This document shows positions 1 to 9,041 of a stretch of 51,496 nucleotides of DNA, piece by piece (positions within the stretch are counted from its first letter, which is position 1; every line of letters begins with the position of its first letter). Source of the stretch: an uncultured Thermomicrobiales bacterium (lineage in GTDB: Bacteria; Chloroflexota; Chloroflexia; Thermomicrobiales; CADCWN01); assembly GCA_902806415.1 (NCBI GenBank), contig CADCWN010000382.1:1-51496 (forward strand), given 5' to 3'. The notes beneath the pieces were generated by a model. That model ran no database searches and had not been told where the DNA came from. It was given only the letters and a program-made list of their open reading frames with translations. The position numbers and the translations under genes were made by a program.

Positions 1-23
1 GGAGCGAGGGAGCATAGCAGACG

Positions 24-1571
24 ATGCGGGCGCTGCTCAGTGTGTCGGATAAGACGGGCGTCGTGGAGTTGGGACGCGAACTGGTCGCGCTCGGCTGGGA
101 ACTCTACTCGACGGGCAACACCGAGCGCGCCCTGCGTGAGGGCGGGGTGGAGGTCGCGGGGATTGAGCGCCTGACCGGCGTCCCGGAGATCCTCGACGGT
201 CGCGTGAAAACGCTGCACCCGGCGGTCCACGGCGGTATCCTCGCGCGCCGCGACCGCCCGGAACATCTGGCGACGCTGTCGGAGCACCAGATCGGCCCGA
301 TCGATCTCGTCGTCTCCAACCTCTACCCGTTCGCCCGCACCGTCGCCGACTCGAACGTGGCGCTTGAAGACGCCTTGGAGCAGATCGACATCGGCGGGCC
401 GACCCTCACCCGCGCCGCCGCCAAGAATTTCCCCGACGTGCTGATCCTGACCGATCCGGTCGATTATGCCCCGACGATCGCTCTCCTGCGCCAGGGGGCG
501 GTGCCGCTCGCCTGGCGGCGACGGCTGGCGGCGCGGGCCTTCGCGCACGTCTCGGCCTACGACGCGCTGATCGCGCGCTATCTCCGCGCCGATCTCGACC
601 TCAGCGCCGACGACGAGCTCTTCCCGCGCGAGATGTCGCTCGGATTGGAAAAAATTCAGGGGATGCGCTACGGCGAGAATCCGCACCAGCGCGCGGCCTT
701 CTATCGGATGCCCGCGCCTGGCGCGCCGCCCGCCGGGCTCGCCACCGCGCGCCAGTTGCACGGCAAGGAGCTCTCCTACAACAACATCATGGACGCCGAT
801 GCCGCCTGGGGCGCGGCGACCGATTTCGCCGCGCCCTGCGTGGCGATCGTCAAGCATACGTTGCCGTGCGGGCTGGCGACGCACGATGATCTGGCCGAGG
901 CGTACCGCCGCGCTCTGAGCGGCGACCCGGTCTCGGCCTTCGGCGGGATCGTTGCGGCGAATCGTCCGATCGACGAGGCGACCGCTGCAGAGATCGCCAA
1001 GACACACTACGACATCGTCCTCGCGCCCGACTTCGACCCTGCGGCGCTCACGATCTTGCAAAAGCGCAAGAACTTGCGCCTCCTCGCCTGCGGCGCGCAC
1101 GCGCGTCTTGCGGATCGTTTGGAGGTGCGGCAGGTCCTGGGCGGTCTGCTGGTGCAGACGCCGAACGATCTGGCCGAGGATCCGGCGACGTGGCGAGTCG
1201 TCACCACGGCCGCCCCGACCGCCGCGCAGCTCGACGATCTGGCCTTCGCCTGGCGCGCGGTGAAGCACGTCAAGTCGAACGCGATCGTGATCGCCAGCGA
1301 CCGCACATTGCGCGGGATGGGCGCGGGGCAGCCGAATCGCGTCACCTCCGTGAAACTGGCCGCCGACCGGGCGGGCGAGGGCGCGCGCGGCGCGGTCCTC
1401 GCCTCGGATGCCTTCTTCCCTTTCCCCGATGGGATCGAAGCGGCGGCTACGGCGGGAGTCGTCGCCATCGCCCAGCCCGGTGGCTCGATGCGCGACGAGG
1501 TCTGCATCGCCGCCGCCGATGCCGCCGGGATCGCGATGGTCTTCACCGGGGTGCGGCACTTCCGGCACTGA
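24..1571 (+). CDS. purH: Bifunctional AICAR transformylase / IMP cyclohydrolase
   Basis: Catalyses the last two steps of de novo IMP synthesis: formylation of AICAR with 10-formyl-THF, then ring closure, in the cytosol. The 515 residues match the family length (about 510-530). The N-terminal MGS-like cyclohydrolase domain covers about residues 1-140 and the AICARFT domain follows. Visible hallmarks are MRYGENPHQ, K277-H278 in KHTLPCG, VKHVKSNAIV, GAGQPNRV and FFPFPDG near the C-terminus, ending RHFRH. The Asn usual in KHxNPCG reads Leu280, while the catalytic Lys-His pair is kept. The ATG follows a GGAGCGAGGGAG ribosome-binding stretch. The upstream operon context is outside the window. Confidence 0.97.
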   Translation: MRALLSVSDKTGVVELGRELVALGWELYSTGNTERALREGGVEVAGIERLTGVPEILDGRVKTLHPAVHGGILARRDRPEHLATLSEHQIGPIDLVVSNLYPFARTVADSNVALEDALEQIDIGGPTLTRAAAKNFPDVLILTDPVDYAPTIALLRQGAVPLAWRRRLAARAFAHVSAYDALIARYLRADLDLSADDELFPREMSLGLEKIQGMRYGENPHQRAAFYRMPAPGAPPAGLATARQLHGKELSYNNIMDADAAWGAATDFAAPCVAIVKHTLPCGLATHDDLAEAYRRALSGDPVSAFGGIVAANRPIDEATAAEIAKTHYDIVLAPDFDPAALTILQKRKNLRLLACGAHARLADRLEVRQVLGGLLVQTPNDLAEDPATWRVVTTAAPTAAQLDDLAFAWRAVKHVKSNAIVIASDRTLRGMGAGQPNRVTSVKLAADRAGEGARGAVLASDAFFPFPDGIEAAATAGVVAIAQPGGSMRDEVCIAAADAAGIAMVFTGVRHFRH

Positions 1572-1596
1572 GCGGCGAGCGCGGTAACCCGGTGAA

Positions 1597-1655
1597 CTAT
1601 TTGCGGGCGCATTTGTGGGCGGCGCGAAGAACGTTGCGGGCGCGCCCGCAAATAG
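1597..1655. repeat. Inverted repeat with three TTGyGGGCG copies after purH
   Basis: Perfect 14-bp inverted arms lie at 1597-1610 (CTATTTGCGGGCGC) and 1642-1655, separated by 31 nt. The right arm overlaps an 18-bp perfect palindrome at 1635-1652 (TTGCGGGCGCGCCCGCAA). TTGCGGGCG-like units occur at about 1601, 1613 and 1635. The structure sits between purH and the next gene. No T-run follows, so it may be a Rho-type or U-less terminator, an mRNA-stabilising hairpin or a protein-binding site. Confidence 0.6.
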
Positions 1656-1685
1656 GGCGCTTCTGCCCATACCGAGATAGCTAGA

Positions 1686-2423
1686 ATGCTCTCGCGTGAC
1701 TGGTTCGCCCTGCAACTTCGCTGCGCCGAGCGCGCCGCCGCGATCGTCAACCTGCCGATCGAGGAGGCGCTGCTGCGCTTCACCGTTGTCTATCTCCGCC
1801 TGGGGCTCGGGCCGACATTCGATCCCGATGCGCCGCTTTGGCGAGAGTATTTGCGCGGGGTAGCGTCGGCGGGCGACCGTGCCGCCTTTACGGCAGCGTT
1901 CTGCGCGGAGTATGGACTGCCCCAGGCCGCCAGCCCGTTCGGCTGCTTCGGCTACACCCATGTCCCGGAGGAAGGGCGGATCAGGCTGCACTTCGTGAAC
2001 GCCGACCGGTCGGGGGCCGGGCCGCTGAGCCGGGAGCGGATCCCGGTGCGCCGGGCCGAACTGCGGGCGCTCTTCGCGGAGGTGGCAGGGTGCTGCTCGT
2101 CGGTGCGGACGGTGCGCGGCAACTCCTGGCTGCACGGGATCGCGGCGTACCGTCGCCTCTACCCGCCGGAGTACGGGGCGAGCGCGCTGCCCGCGCCGAT
2201 GGCGGAGGAGTTTCAGTACATGGCGCTGTGGGGGCAGTTCCTCGATCATCGGGGCGAGATTAAGGCCGCCCTGGCACGGCCGTTCCTCGCGGGGCTGGCG
2301 CGGGCACGCACGATCGATGCGTTGTCCGCAGCCGTGCCACGCCAGGTCTACGAGGCCGAGTGTGCGATCAAGCCGTTCTACTTGTTCTACGGCCTACCCG
2401 CGCCATCGGGAGGCACGCCGTGA
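1686..2423 (+). CDS. Hypothetical protein, 245 aa
   Basis: I do not recognise the family. The protein looks soluble, with no signal peptide or membrane segment, and is rich in Arg, Ala and Leu. The most distinctive stretch is FGCFGYTHVPEEGRIRLHF at about residues 79-97, followed by mixed alpha/beta sequence and an acidic-aromatic C-terminus. Its TGA overlaps the GTG of the next gene (GTGA), so the two are probably translated together. The ATG follows the TAGCTAGA stretch with only a weak Shine-Dalgarno match. Codon usage, with G/C third positions, agrees with neighbouring real genes. Confidence 0.75.
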   Translation: MLSRDWFALQLRCAERAAAIVNLPIEEALLRFTVVYLRLGLGPTFDPDAPLWREYLRGVASAGDRAAFTAAFCAEYGLPQAASPFGCFGYTHVPEEGRIRLHFVNADRSGAGPLSRERIPVRRAELRALFAEVAGCCSSVRTVRGNSWLHGIAAYRRLYPPEYGASALPAPMAEEFQYMALWGQFLDHRGEIKAALARPFLAGLARARTIDALSAAVPRQVYEAECAIKPFYLFYGLPAPSGGTP

Positions 2424-3316
2424 AACGCTCGCGGCGAGGCGCGCAACCATCACCCGATGCGGCGAGGATCGCGGCATTACGGGCGCTCCCCGCAGGCTCG
2501 GCGGCGCAGCTACAGTCGGCCGTCGCGCTGCTGGGGGGCGCGCGGACGCTCGACGCGACGCGCGTGGCGCTCGTCGTGCTGACCGCCGCGCCGTATGCCG
2601 GATTGCGACCGCTGCTTTTGGAAAAGTACGCCGCGTGCGACCTCGACGGGGTGAAGCACGATCCGGGCGGGCTGATCCGCAGCGCGCTCCTGGCGACGCT
2701 GCGCCCACTCGCCTTGCCGGACGATACGCCCCTCCTCGAACGCGCCGCGACGACCTACGAATTCCTCTTCGGCGAGGCGACCGGCGATCTGCGCGCCGCC
2801 GCGCTCCTCACACTTAACGAGGTCGATGATCGACTGGCGGCGTACCACTGCGTGCGCCTGCTGGTCGATCAGTACACGTCGATCATGTCCGGGGAGCCGG
2901 CCCTCACCGCCGCCCGGATCCTCGCCGCGCAGGGGCAGCTCTTGCCGCTCTACGCCTATGTCACGCAGGTGGCGCGCACGGTGGCCGATGTGACGGCGGA
3001 GTGCCTGCGGAGCCTCACCGCCCTCCCCGCATCGCTCCTGCCGCCGCTCGTCGCGCGCTACCGGGACAGCGAGGATGAGATCGTGTTGCTCGGCCTCTTC
3101 GATCTGCTCCTCGCCCGCGACGATCGCGATGAGCAGCGCGATGCGATCCTCAACTTTCTAGGGACGACAACGCTCCACAGCATCTATCGCTACCTCGTCA
3201 GTGCGCTGATCGCGGGGCGCGATGACGCCGCGATCAGCGCGCTCGCCGATCTCGCCGAGACGGAGCGCGACCCGGAGAAGCGGGTGATTCTGCGCGAAGC
3301 ACTGGCGTTGCGCTGA
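2420..3316 (+). CDS. HEAT-repeat-like hypothetical protein
   Basis: A 298-residue all-helical protein made of repeated Leu/Ala-rich helix pairs, for example the ALLTLNEVDDRLAAYHCVRLL and EIVLLGLFDLLLARDDRDE regions. This resembles HEAT/ARM-type scaffolds that bind proteins or nucleic acids, but I cannot name a family. I chose the GTG at 2420 because it overlaps the previous stop as GTGA. The in-frame ATG at 2360 lies inside the preceding gene and would add a non-family-like Arg-rich segment. It ends 68 bp before the convergent response regulator. Function unknown; probably acts with the preceding gene. Confidence 0.75.
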   Translation: MKRSRRGAQPSPDAARIAALRALPAGSAAQLQSAVALLGGARTLDATRVALVVLTAAPYAGLRPLLLEKYAACDLDGVKHDPGGLIRSALLATLRPLALPDDTPLLERAATTYEFLFGEATGDLRAAALLTLNEVDDRLAAYHCVRLLVDQYTSIMSGEPALTAARILAAQGQLLPLYAYVTQVARTVADVTAECLRSLTALPASLLPPLVARYRDSEDEIVLLGLFDLLLARDDRDEQRDAILNFLGTTTLHSIYRYLVSALIAGRDDAAISALADLAETERDPEKRVILREALALR

Positions 3317-3384
3317 ACGTGCCGTCGCGACCGGCCGTGGGCGATGGTGGGCGCATAACGAGGAACGGCGCGACGAGCGACGGA

Positions 3385-4023
3385 TCAGAGCTTGATAATC
3401 CCGCGCTGTAGCGCCTGGCTGACCGCCTCGGTGCGACTATCGACGTTGAGCTTCTGGAAGAGGATGTTGGCGTGGAACTTCACCGTCCGCTCGGTGATGA
3501 AGAGATCCTTGGCGATCTCCTTGTTTCGGTAACCCTTCGCCATCAGCCCGAGCACCTGCATCTCGCGCTCGGTCAGGGTCTCCTCGCGCTCGCCGCGCAG
3601 GAGATCGCCGACGCGGTTGAGCAGCTTCGTCGCCACGGCGGGTTGCAGGAGTGAGCCGCCGCTGTGGACGACGCGCACCGCGTTGAAAATCTCGTCGCGC
3701 GGCACGCCCTTCAGGAGGTAGCCGCGAGCCCCCGCCTGGACCGCCTGGAGGATTCGCTCGTCGGTGTCGTATGCGGTGAGGACGAGGATACGCGTGTCGG
3801 AGCGCTCGGCGGTGATCCGCTGTATCGCCTGCACGCCGTCGAGACCCGGCATCTCCAGGTCCATCAGCACGACATCGGGCCGGTGCGCGGCGACCTGCGC
3901 CACGGCCTCCTGCCCGTCGCCGGCCTCGCCGACAACCTGCATGTCGGCTTGCGTGCCGAGCATCATCACGAGCCCCGCGCGCACCACCGGGTGGTCGTCA
4001 ACGACGAGAATCCGAATCATCAT
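3385..4023 (-). CDS. NarL/FixJ-type response regulator
   Basis: DNA-binding transcription regulator of a two-component system. The receiver domain covers about residues 1-120, with the acidic pair D9-D10, phospho-acceptor D55 in VVLMDLEMPG, the Thr of VLTAYD and the Lys of GYLLKG. A LuxR-type helix-turn-helix follows (LTEREMQVLGLMAKGYRNKEIA and TERTVKFHANILFQKL). The start is taken at the first ATG of MMIRILVVDD; an in-frame ATG at 4038 is possible but has no ribosome-binding site. It lies 90 bp downstream of the large kinase gene, its likely partner. A TATACT hexamer on this strand at 4117-4122 could give it its own promoter. Confidence 0.95.
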   Translation of the reverse strand: MMIRILVVDDHPVVRAGLVMMLGTQADMQVVGEAGDGQEAVAQVAAHRPDVVLMDLEMPGLDGVQAIQRITAERSDTRILVLTAYDTDERILQAVQAGARGYLLKGVPRDEIFNAVRVVHSGGSLLQPAVATKLLNRVGDLLRGEREETLTEREMQVLGLMAKGYRNKEIAKDLFITERTVKFHANILFQKLNVDSRTEAVSQALQRGIIKL

Positions 4024-4113
4024 CACACCACTCACCATCGGCAGTCGTCAGTCGGGGAGCGGAGAGTACCCGACGAATTGCCCGCTCCCCCCGTTCGACC
4101 GCCCCATTTGGCA

Positions 4114-7100
4114 TCAGTATACGCCATTGATGCTGACCGCCGCTTCGTCGCCCCCCTGCTCCGCCTGCCGGCCGCCGTTCTCCGTGTTGGGCAAGGGCAC
4201 CCTGACGCGCACACTGGTCCCCTCATCGGGGGCGCTGTCGATCTGCAACTTGCCGCCGAGTAGGGCGACGCGCTCGCGCAGGCCGACCAGGCCGAAGCCC
4301 CCGGTGACGCCCGCGTCGCGCGGCGCGGCCGGGTCGAAGCCGACGCCATCGTCGGTGACGGCCAGCAGCAGCGAACCGTCCCACCGCTTGAGGGTCATGT
4401 CCACCTGCGTCGCGTGGGCGTGCTTCCCGATATTGCTGAGGAGCTCCTGCGCGATCCGGTAGAACCCGGCCTCCAGGTGCGATGGCAACCGCCCTTCGAT
4501 CTCGTGGACGCGGAAGCACCCCTCGACGCCATATTCGCGCCCGGCACTCTCCAGCAGCTGGTCGAGCGCTTCGGGGAGGGTCTGATCCTGCAGCGGCGCG
4601 GCGCGCAGGTCCATCACCGAGCGGCGCGCCTCTTCGAGATTCGCGCGGGTGACCTCCATCCCCCGCCGCACCTTCTCGCGCGCTTCCTGCACGCGGTGCG
4701 GATCGTCCAGCAGCGCATCGGCGACTTCGAGTTGCAGGGTGACAGCGGTGAGCCCCTGCGCGAGGGTGTCGTGGATCTCGCGCGCCAAGCGATTGCGCTC
4801 CTCCGCCGTCGCCAGTTCGCGGCTGCGAGCGTAGAGGCGTGCATTCTCCACCGCCAGGGCGGCGGTGTCGGCGATCGCCTCAACGAGTCGCGCCTGCGCC
4901 TGGGTGAAGTGATAGCGATCCACCAACGCGGCGACGACCGCCACGCCGAGTGGTCGCCCCTTGGCGATCAGCGGCACCGCCAGCAGTGACTTCAGCCCGA
5001 GCAGGCGGACAAGTGCCTTGTTCGTGCGCGGATCGTGCGCGGCGTCGGCGGTCATCTGCGCGTGGCCGCTGGTGATCGCCTCGCGCAGGAACGCCTCGTC
5101 GGCCAGCGCGATCGGTAGCTCGGCGGCGGGGCCGGTCAACGGGCCGCCGTGGTAGCCGACGCTGGCGCGCGGGACGAGTTGCGCGCCGGCGTCGTCGAGG
5201 AGATAGACGCCGCAGGAGAGGCCATCGACCGCGTCCGAGAGCCCGCGCGCCACGATCCCCAGGACCTCGTCGAGGAGGAGGGAGGAGGTGGCGGCGGTTG
5301 TCACGTCAAGGATACTGGTTAATTCCTGCTGGCGGCGTCGCTCGGCCTCGAAGAGCCGCGCATTCTCGATCCCGAACGCGAGCCCGTCGGCCAACGTCTG
5401 CAGGATGGCCACGTCGTCGGCATCGAACGCGCCGCGCCGCGCACTCTCCACGTTCACGACGCCGATCAGCCGGTTGCTCAGGACGATCGGGACCGCCAGT
5501 GCCGCCCGGCTATCGGCGACCGAAGCCGTCCGCAGGAATTTCGGCTCGCGCGAGACGTCGTTGATCAGCACCGGTTGGCGCGTCGCGGCTGCGAGGCCCA
5601 CGATATGCGCGCCGACCGGGATCCGCAGCCCGAGATCGGTCGGGCCGTCGCCGCGATTCGCCTGCGCTTGCACGACGAGATCGTCCCGCTCGGGATCGAA
5701 GAGCAGGATGCTGACGTGGTTGTAATCGAAGCGGTCGCGCATCGTCGCGGCCACCTGTGGCAGCAGGTATTCGACCTCGCGGATCGAGACGAGCGAGCGG
5801 CTGATCTCGTTGAGCGCGCGCAATTGCTCGACGCGGCGCTGCTCACCAGCATAGGCGCGCGCGTTCTCGATCGCCACCGCGCAGCCACTGGCGACCGCGC
5901 TGAGGAGGGTCGCATCCTCGACGGTATAGCAGGATGACGGGCTCGCGAGGACGATCGCGCCGAGGAGTCGGCCGCCGATCGTCATCGGTACGCCGAGCCA
6001 GGAGAGCGGCCCTTGCTTGAAGCGCGGTGAGCCCTGCACGCCGCGCTGACGACACTCCGCCCAGTAGTCGTCGGTGAGGATCGGGCGACCCTCGGCCATG
6101 ACCGCCTGCGAGAGGCCGTGGACGATCGGTTGCCCCTCGCGGTCGCGCGCCCGCGCGCCATCGATATACCAGCGCCGCGCGACCAACGCCTCGGTGGCCG
6201 GATCGACGAGCGCGACGTAGAAGGTGGCCGTATCGAAGAGGCGGGAGCAGCCGAGGTAGATCGCCTCGTAGAGGCTTTCCACATCGAGAATCGCTGTCAG
6301 CGCGCGGAGCAGATCGTTGAGGGTCGTCAGTTGCGACAGCCGCTCCTCGCGGCCCATCAGCAACTGGGCGTTATCGACCGCCACGCCGATCTGATCACCG
6401 ATCGAGCTCACCAGTGCGAGGTCGCGCGCACGCTCCTCCCGGTCACGAGTCGCCGTGCCGAGGACGTTGAGCACGCCCAGGATCCGATCCTTGGCGCGCA
6501 GCGGGATCCCGATGTAGCGTACCTCCGCGTCGTTCTCCGGTTCGAGCGGGAAGCCGGCGATCAACTGCGGGTGGGCGCGAGCATCGTCGATCATCAGCGG
6601 CTCACCCCGGAGCGCGATACCGCCCAGCGCCCCCTCGCCGAGGCGGATCACCGCAGGAGCCTCGCCATCGTCGGGGCCTGCCGGGAGGCCGCGATGGGTG
6701 CGCAATTCGAGCCGGATACAATCACGGTCGAGGAGATAGACGGTGCCGGACTCGAGATCGAGCGCGTCGAGGGTACTGTCGAGCGCGTCTTCCAGGATGC
6801 GGTCGAGGTCGAGCGAGCGGCTGGCAACCGCGCCGATCCGGTAGAGGGTCGCCACTTCCTCGGTGCGCCGGTTCGTCTCGCGGAAAAGGCGCGCATTCTC
6901 GATCGCGATCGCCGCCTGGTCGGCGAACAGGCCGAGCAACTCGACGTCGGCGCGGGCGAACGTCGCGCCATCGCGCTTCTCGACGCCGAGGACACCGATG
7001 ACCTCGTCGCGCGTGCGGAGCGGGGCCATGATGCCGGACGCGATCTCGCCCTCCCGCGTGCCGTTGGTGTCGTCGGCCACGAGCAGGTGGCCGCTGCGAT

Positions 7101-7800
7101 AGACATGCCCGACCGTCGTCCCCTCGATCGGCATGGCCTTCGCGCGGTCCTCGCCGCCTGCCGGGGGGATGCTGATTGCCGGGTGCATCACCGCCGCCTC
7201 TTCGTCCGGGAGGAAGACACTGGCGGAGTCCGCGCCGGTGAGTTTCACCACCTCGCGCGCGATCAGGTCGAGCGTGAGGTCGGGGTCGCGCTCCTGGGCG
7301 ACCGCGCCGGCGACCATCTGCAAACTCAGCAGCCGTTCTTCCGCCGCGCCGATCGCCTTCGCGCGGTCGGCGAGCGCGCGCTTGAGGTTGGTGGTGTAGG
7401 CACGGCTCAACTCTTCGGCGAGGATCGCCAGGAAACTTTCAACGAGCGACTGCCCACGATCGAGGCCGATCCGCCGCAGCAGGGGCGCGATGGCGGGGCC
7501 GAGCGCCAGGATACCGCGAATACTCTCCCCAAGCCCGATACCGATGCCGTCCTGACGGTTGGCCCAGGAGATCGCGACGCGGCGGGCAGATTTGCGATCA
7601 CCACGGTTGAGGAAGGCCACGAGGGCATCGATCGTCGGTGGGGCGAACTCTTCGAGATGGGCGGCGGGGGGCTTGCCGTGGAAATCGCGGGGGATGTCGC
7701 GCAGGAGGCGGAGCCAGGTGCCGAGGATACTGGCGCGGTGGGTACCGATGGCCGCGCCGAGGCGGCGGCTCAGTTGTAATTGCTCCCCGATCGTTACCAT
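4114..7800 (-). CDS. Multi-GAF sensor histidine kinase (NarX/DegS class)
   Basis: A cytoplasmic sensor kinase of 1228 residues with no membrane segment. The N-terminal about 150 residues form a helical module reminiscent of RsbR-type sensor domains (tentative). Five consecutive GAF modules follow, at roughly 160-310, 325-485, 500-660, 675-825 and 840-995, each ending in an AIENARLF-like helix. The HisKA_3 dimerisation domain has the phospho-acceptor H1010 in LAREIHDTLAQG. The HATPase domain shows VTDDGVGFDP and GFGLVGLRERVALLGG. The phosphoryl group is probably passed to the regulator encoded just downstream. The ligand is unknown; GAF domains commonly bind cyclic nucleotides, tetrapyrroles or small metabolites. 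Confidence 0.95.
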   Translation of the reverse strand: MVTIGEQLQLSRRLGAAIGTHRASILGTWLRLLRDIPRDFHGKPPAAHLEEFAPPTIDALVAFLNRGDRKSARRVAISWANRQDGIGIGLGESIRGILALGPAIAPLLRRIGLDRGQSLVESFLAILAEELSRAYTTNLKRALADRAKAIGAAEERLLSLQMVAGAVAQERDPDLTLDLIAREVVKLTGADSASVFLPDEEAAVMHPAISIPPAGGEDRAKAMPIEGTTVGHVYRSGHLLVADDTNGTREGEIASGIMAPLRTRDEVIGVLGVEKRDGATFARADVELLGLFADQAAIAIENARLFRETNRRTEEVATLYRIGAVASRSLDLDRILEDALDSTLDALDLESGTVYLLDRDCIRLELRTHRGLPAGPDDGEAPAVIRLGEGALGGIALRGEPLMIDDARAHPQLIAGFPLEPENDAEVRYIGIPLRAKDRILGVLNVLGTATRDREERARDLALVSSIGDQIGVAVDNAQLLMGREERLSQLTTLNDLLRALTAILDVESLYEAIYLGCSRLFDTATFYVALVDPATEALVARRWYIDGARARDREGQPIVHGLSQAVMAEGRPILTDDYWAECRQRGVQGSPRFKQGPLSWLGVPMTIGGRLLGAIVLASPSSCYTVEDATLLSAVASGCAVAIENARAYAGEQRRVEQLRALNEISRSLVSIREVEYLLPQVAATMRDRFDYNHVSILLFDPERDDLVVQAQANRGDGPTDLGLRIPVGAHIVGLAAATRQPVLINDVSREPKFLRTASVADSRAALAVPIVLSNRLIGVVNVESARRGAFDADDVAILQTLADGLAFGIENARLFEAERRRQQELTSILDVTTAATSSLLLDEVLGIVARGLSDAVDGLSCGVYLLDDAGAQLVPRASVGYHGGPLTGPAAELPIALADEAFLREAITSGHAQMTADAAHDPRTNKALVRLLGLKSLLAVPLIAKGRPLGVAVVAALVDRYHFTQAQARLVEAIADTAALAVENARLYARSRELATAEERNRLAREIHDTLAQGLTAVTLQLEVADALLDDPHRVQEAREKVRRGMEVTRANLEEARRSVMDLRAAPLQDQTLPEALDQLLESAGREYGVEGCFRVHEIEGRLPSHLEAGFYRIAQELLSNIGKHAHATQVDMTLKRWDGSLLLAVTDDGVGFDPAAPRDAGVTGGFGLVGLRERVALLGGKLQIDSAPDEGTSVRVRVPLPNTENGGRQAEQGGDEAAVSINGVY

Positions 7801-8206
7801 CGCATCACGTCACCCATTATCCCCGTCCGGTCGGCGGGCATCTCACGCCCTCATCGCGCCCTGCACCACGAGGCGTGTCCCGCGCCAGCGCATCGCTTGC
7901 CCATCGGTGCCAAGGGATCGTATCGTCAAGTATAGCGAATGCCGGGAGGCTGCGGCGTCGGCCATTCGTGCGGGGTGATCGGCTGTCCTGTGGGACAGTA
8001 CGAACGGTTGTGACGGCGCCTCCATCGGCGCGGCGGCTAACCGCCCTGGCCCGTAGGTGATGCCTGTTATACTTTCGGGGTGTTCTGGGGTGAATAATCC
8101 ACGGGTGCTGCGGGTGTGCGCGCGAGTCTGGGCTGATCGGTATGCTGGCGAACGGGCCGTTGGCGGCAAGCCTCTCGCTTGCCGCATGGGGCGGTGAGGG
8201 GGATCG
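7801..8206. promoter_or_regulatory. Divergent intergenic region; dedA -10-like box and 5' UTR hairpin
   Basis: A 406-bp non-coding stretch between the divergent kinase and dedA genes. On the plus strand TATACT at 8068-8073 is a plausible -10 box 134 bp before dedA, though no good -35 is visible. On the minus strand TATACT at 7929-7934 lies 129 bp before the kinase start. Just before the dedA ribosome-binding site is a perfect 9-bp hairpin, 8163-8171 (GCGGCAAGC) with 8177-8185 and a 5-nt loop, in a position to affect translation initiation. No credible gene is present. Confidence 0.4.
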
Positions 8207-8944
8207 ATGCTGCAAGATCTGGCGCACCTACTCGAGGGCTTCCTGACAGACTATGGCTATCTGGCAATCTTCGTGCTGATGTTCGTCGAGGAAGCCGGGG
8301 TGCCGCTGCCGCTGCCGAATGAAGTCGCGCTGATGTATGTCGGCTATCTCGCCTACCAAGGGAAGCTGGATGCCAATCTGGCCGGATTGGTTGCTACGCT
8401 CGGGGCGGCGGGCGGCTCCGGGCTGCTCTACTTCCTCGCGCGGCGCGGGGGGCGGCACCTGATCCATCGCTACGGACGTTTCATCCATGTGACGGACGAG
8501 CGGCTCGATCAGGCCGAGCGGGCGGTGGCGCGCTGGGGGGCGATCTCCGTGCCGGTGGCCCGCCTGACGCCCGGTTTGCGGATCGCCAGCACCATCGTCG
8601 CCGGTGTCCTGCGCGTCTCCTACCGGATTGTGATCGTCTCGGTCGTCGGGGTATCGCTCGTCTGGTCGTTCTTCTGGGTCCACCTCGGTCGCCTGCTCGG
8701 CGATCGGTGGGAAGAGGGTGCGGCCGCGTTCGAGCGTGCCGGACGCTGGGGGATCGTCGGCATCGCGACCGTTGTCGCCACCGTCCTGCTCGTGCGGTGG
8801 TTCTTGGCGCGTCGTAAAGCCCGGCGGGATGCGGCCTCCCCCCCGGGGAGTCCGTCTATCGGTGAGGCGACTATCGTTGTCGACAGCGACGATGATCGCC
8901 TGCGCGAGCCTGTTCCCGCGAGGGATAACCACCATATCGTCTGA
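8207..8944 (+). CDS. DedA family integral membrane protein
   Basis: Member of the DedA/VTT (SNARE-associated) family, which includes lipid scramblases and flippases such as those handling undecaprenyl phosphate. It is 245 residues, with an N-terminal re-entrant region carrying FVEEAGVPLPLPNEVALMYVG (the conserved acidic and Pro residues), then YFLARRGGRHLIHRYGRF and the signature RLTPGLRIASTIVAGVLR. Two or more hydrophobic helices follow and the tail is charged and cytoplasmic. The ATG is preceded by GAGGGGGA. It stands alone between divergent and convergent neighbours, so it is likely monocistronic. Confidence 0.93.
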   Translation: MLQDLAHLLEGFLTDYGYLAIFVLMFVEEAGVPLPLPNEVALMYVGYLAYQGKLDANLAGLVATLGAAGGSGLLYFLARRGGRHLIHRYGRFIHVTDERLDQAERAVARWGAISVPVARLTPGLRIASTIVAGVLRVSYRIVIVSVVGVSLVWSFFWVHLGRLLGDRWEEGAAAFERAGRWGIVGIATVVATVLLVRWFLARRKARRDAASPPGSPSIGEATIVVDSDDDRLREPVPARDNHHIV

Positions 8945-9041
8945 GCGGGTCACCGCTGAGGATAGCTCGGTACTATCATTGCGCCATCGCATCGACCAGC
9001 CAGTATCGGAAGCGGTTTCGCCACTGCGGAAACGTTTTCGT

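Noticed and set aside
6118..7779. A 553-codon plus-strand frame opposite kinase 1
   Set aside because: Antisense shadow of a GC-rich gene with the same Arg/Asp-rich composition; no ribosome-binding site or recognisable domain.
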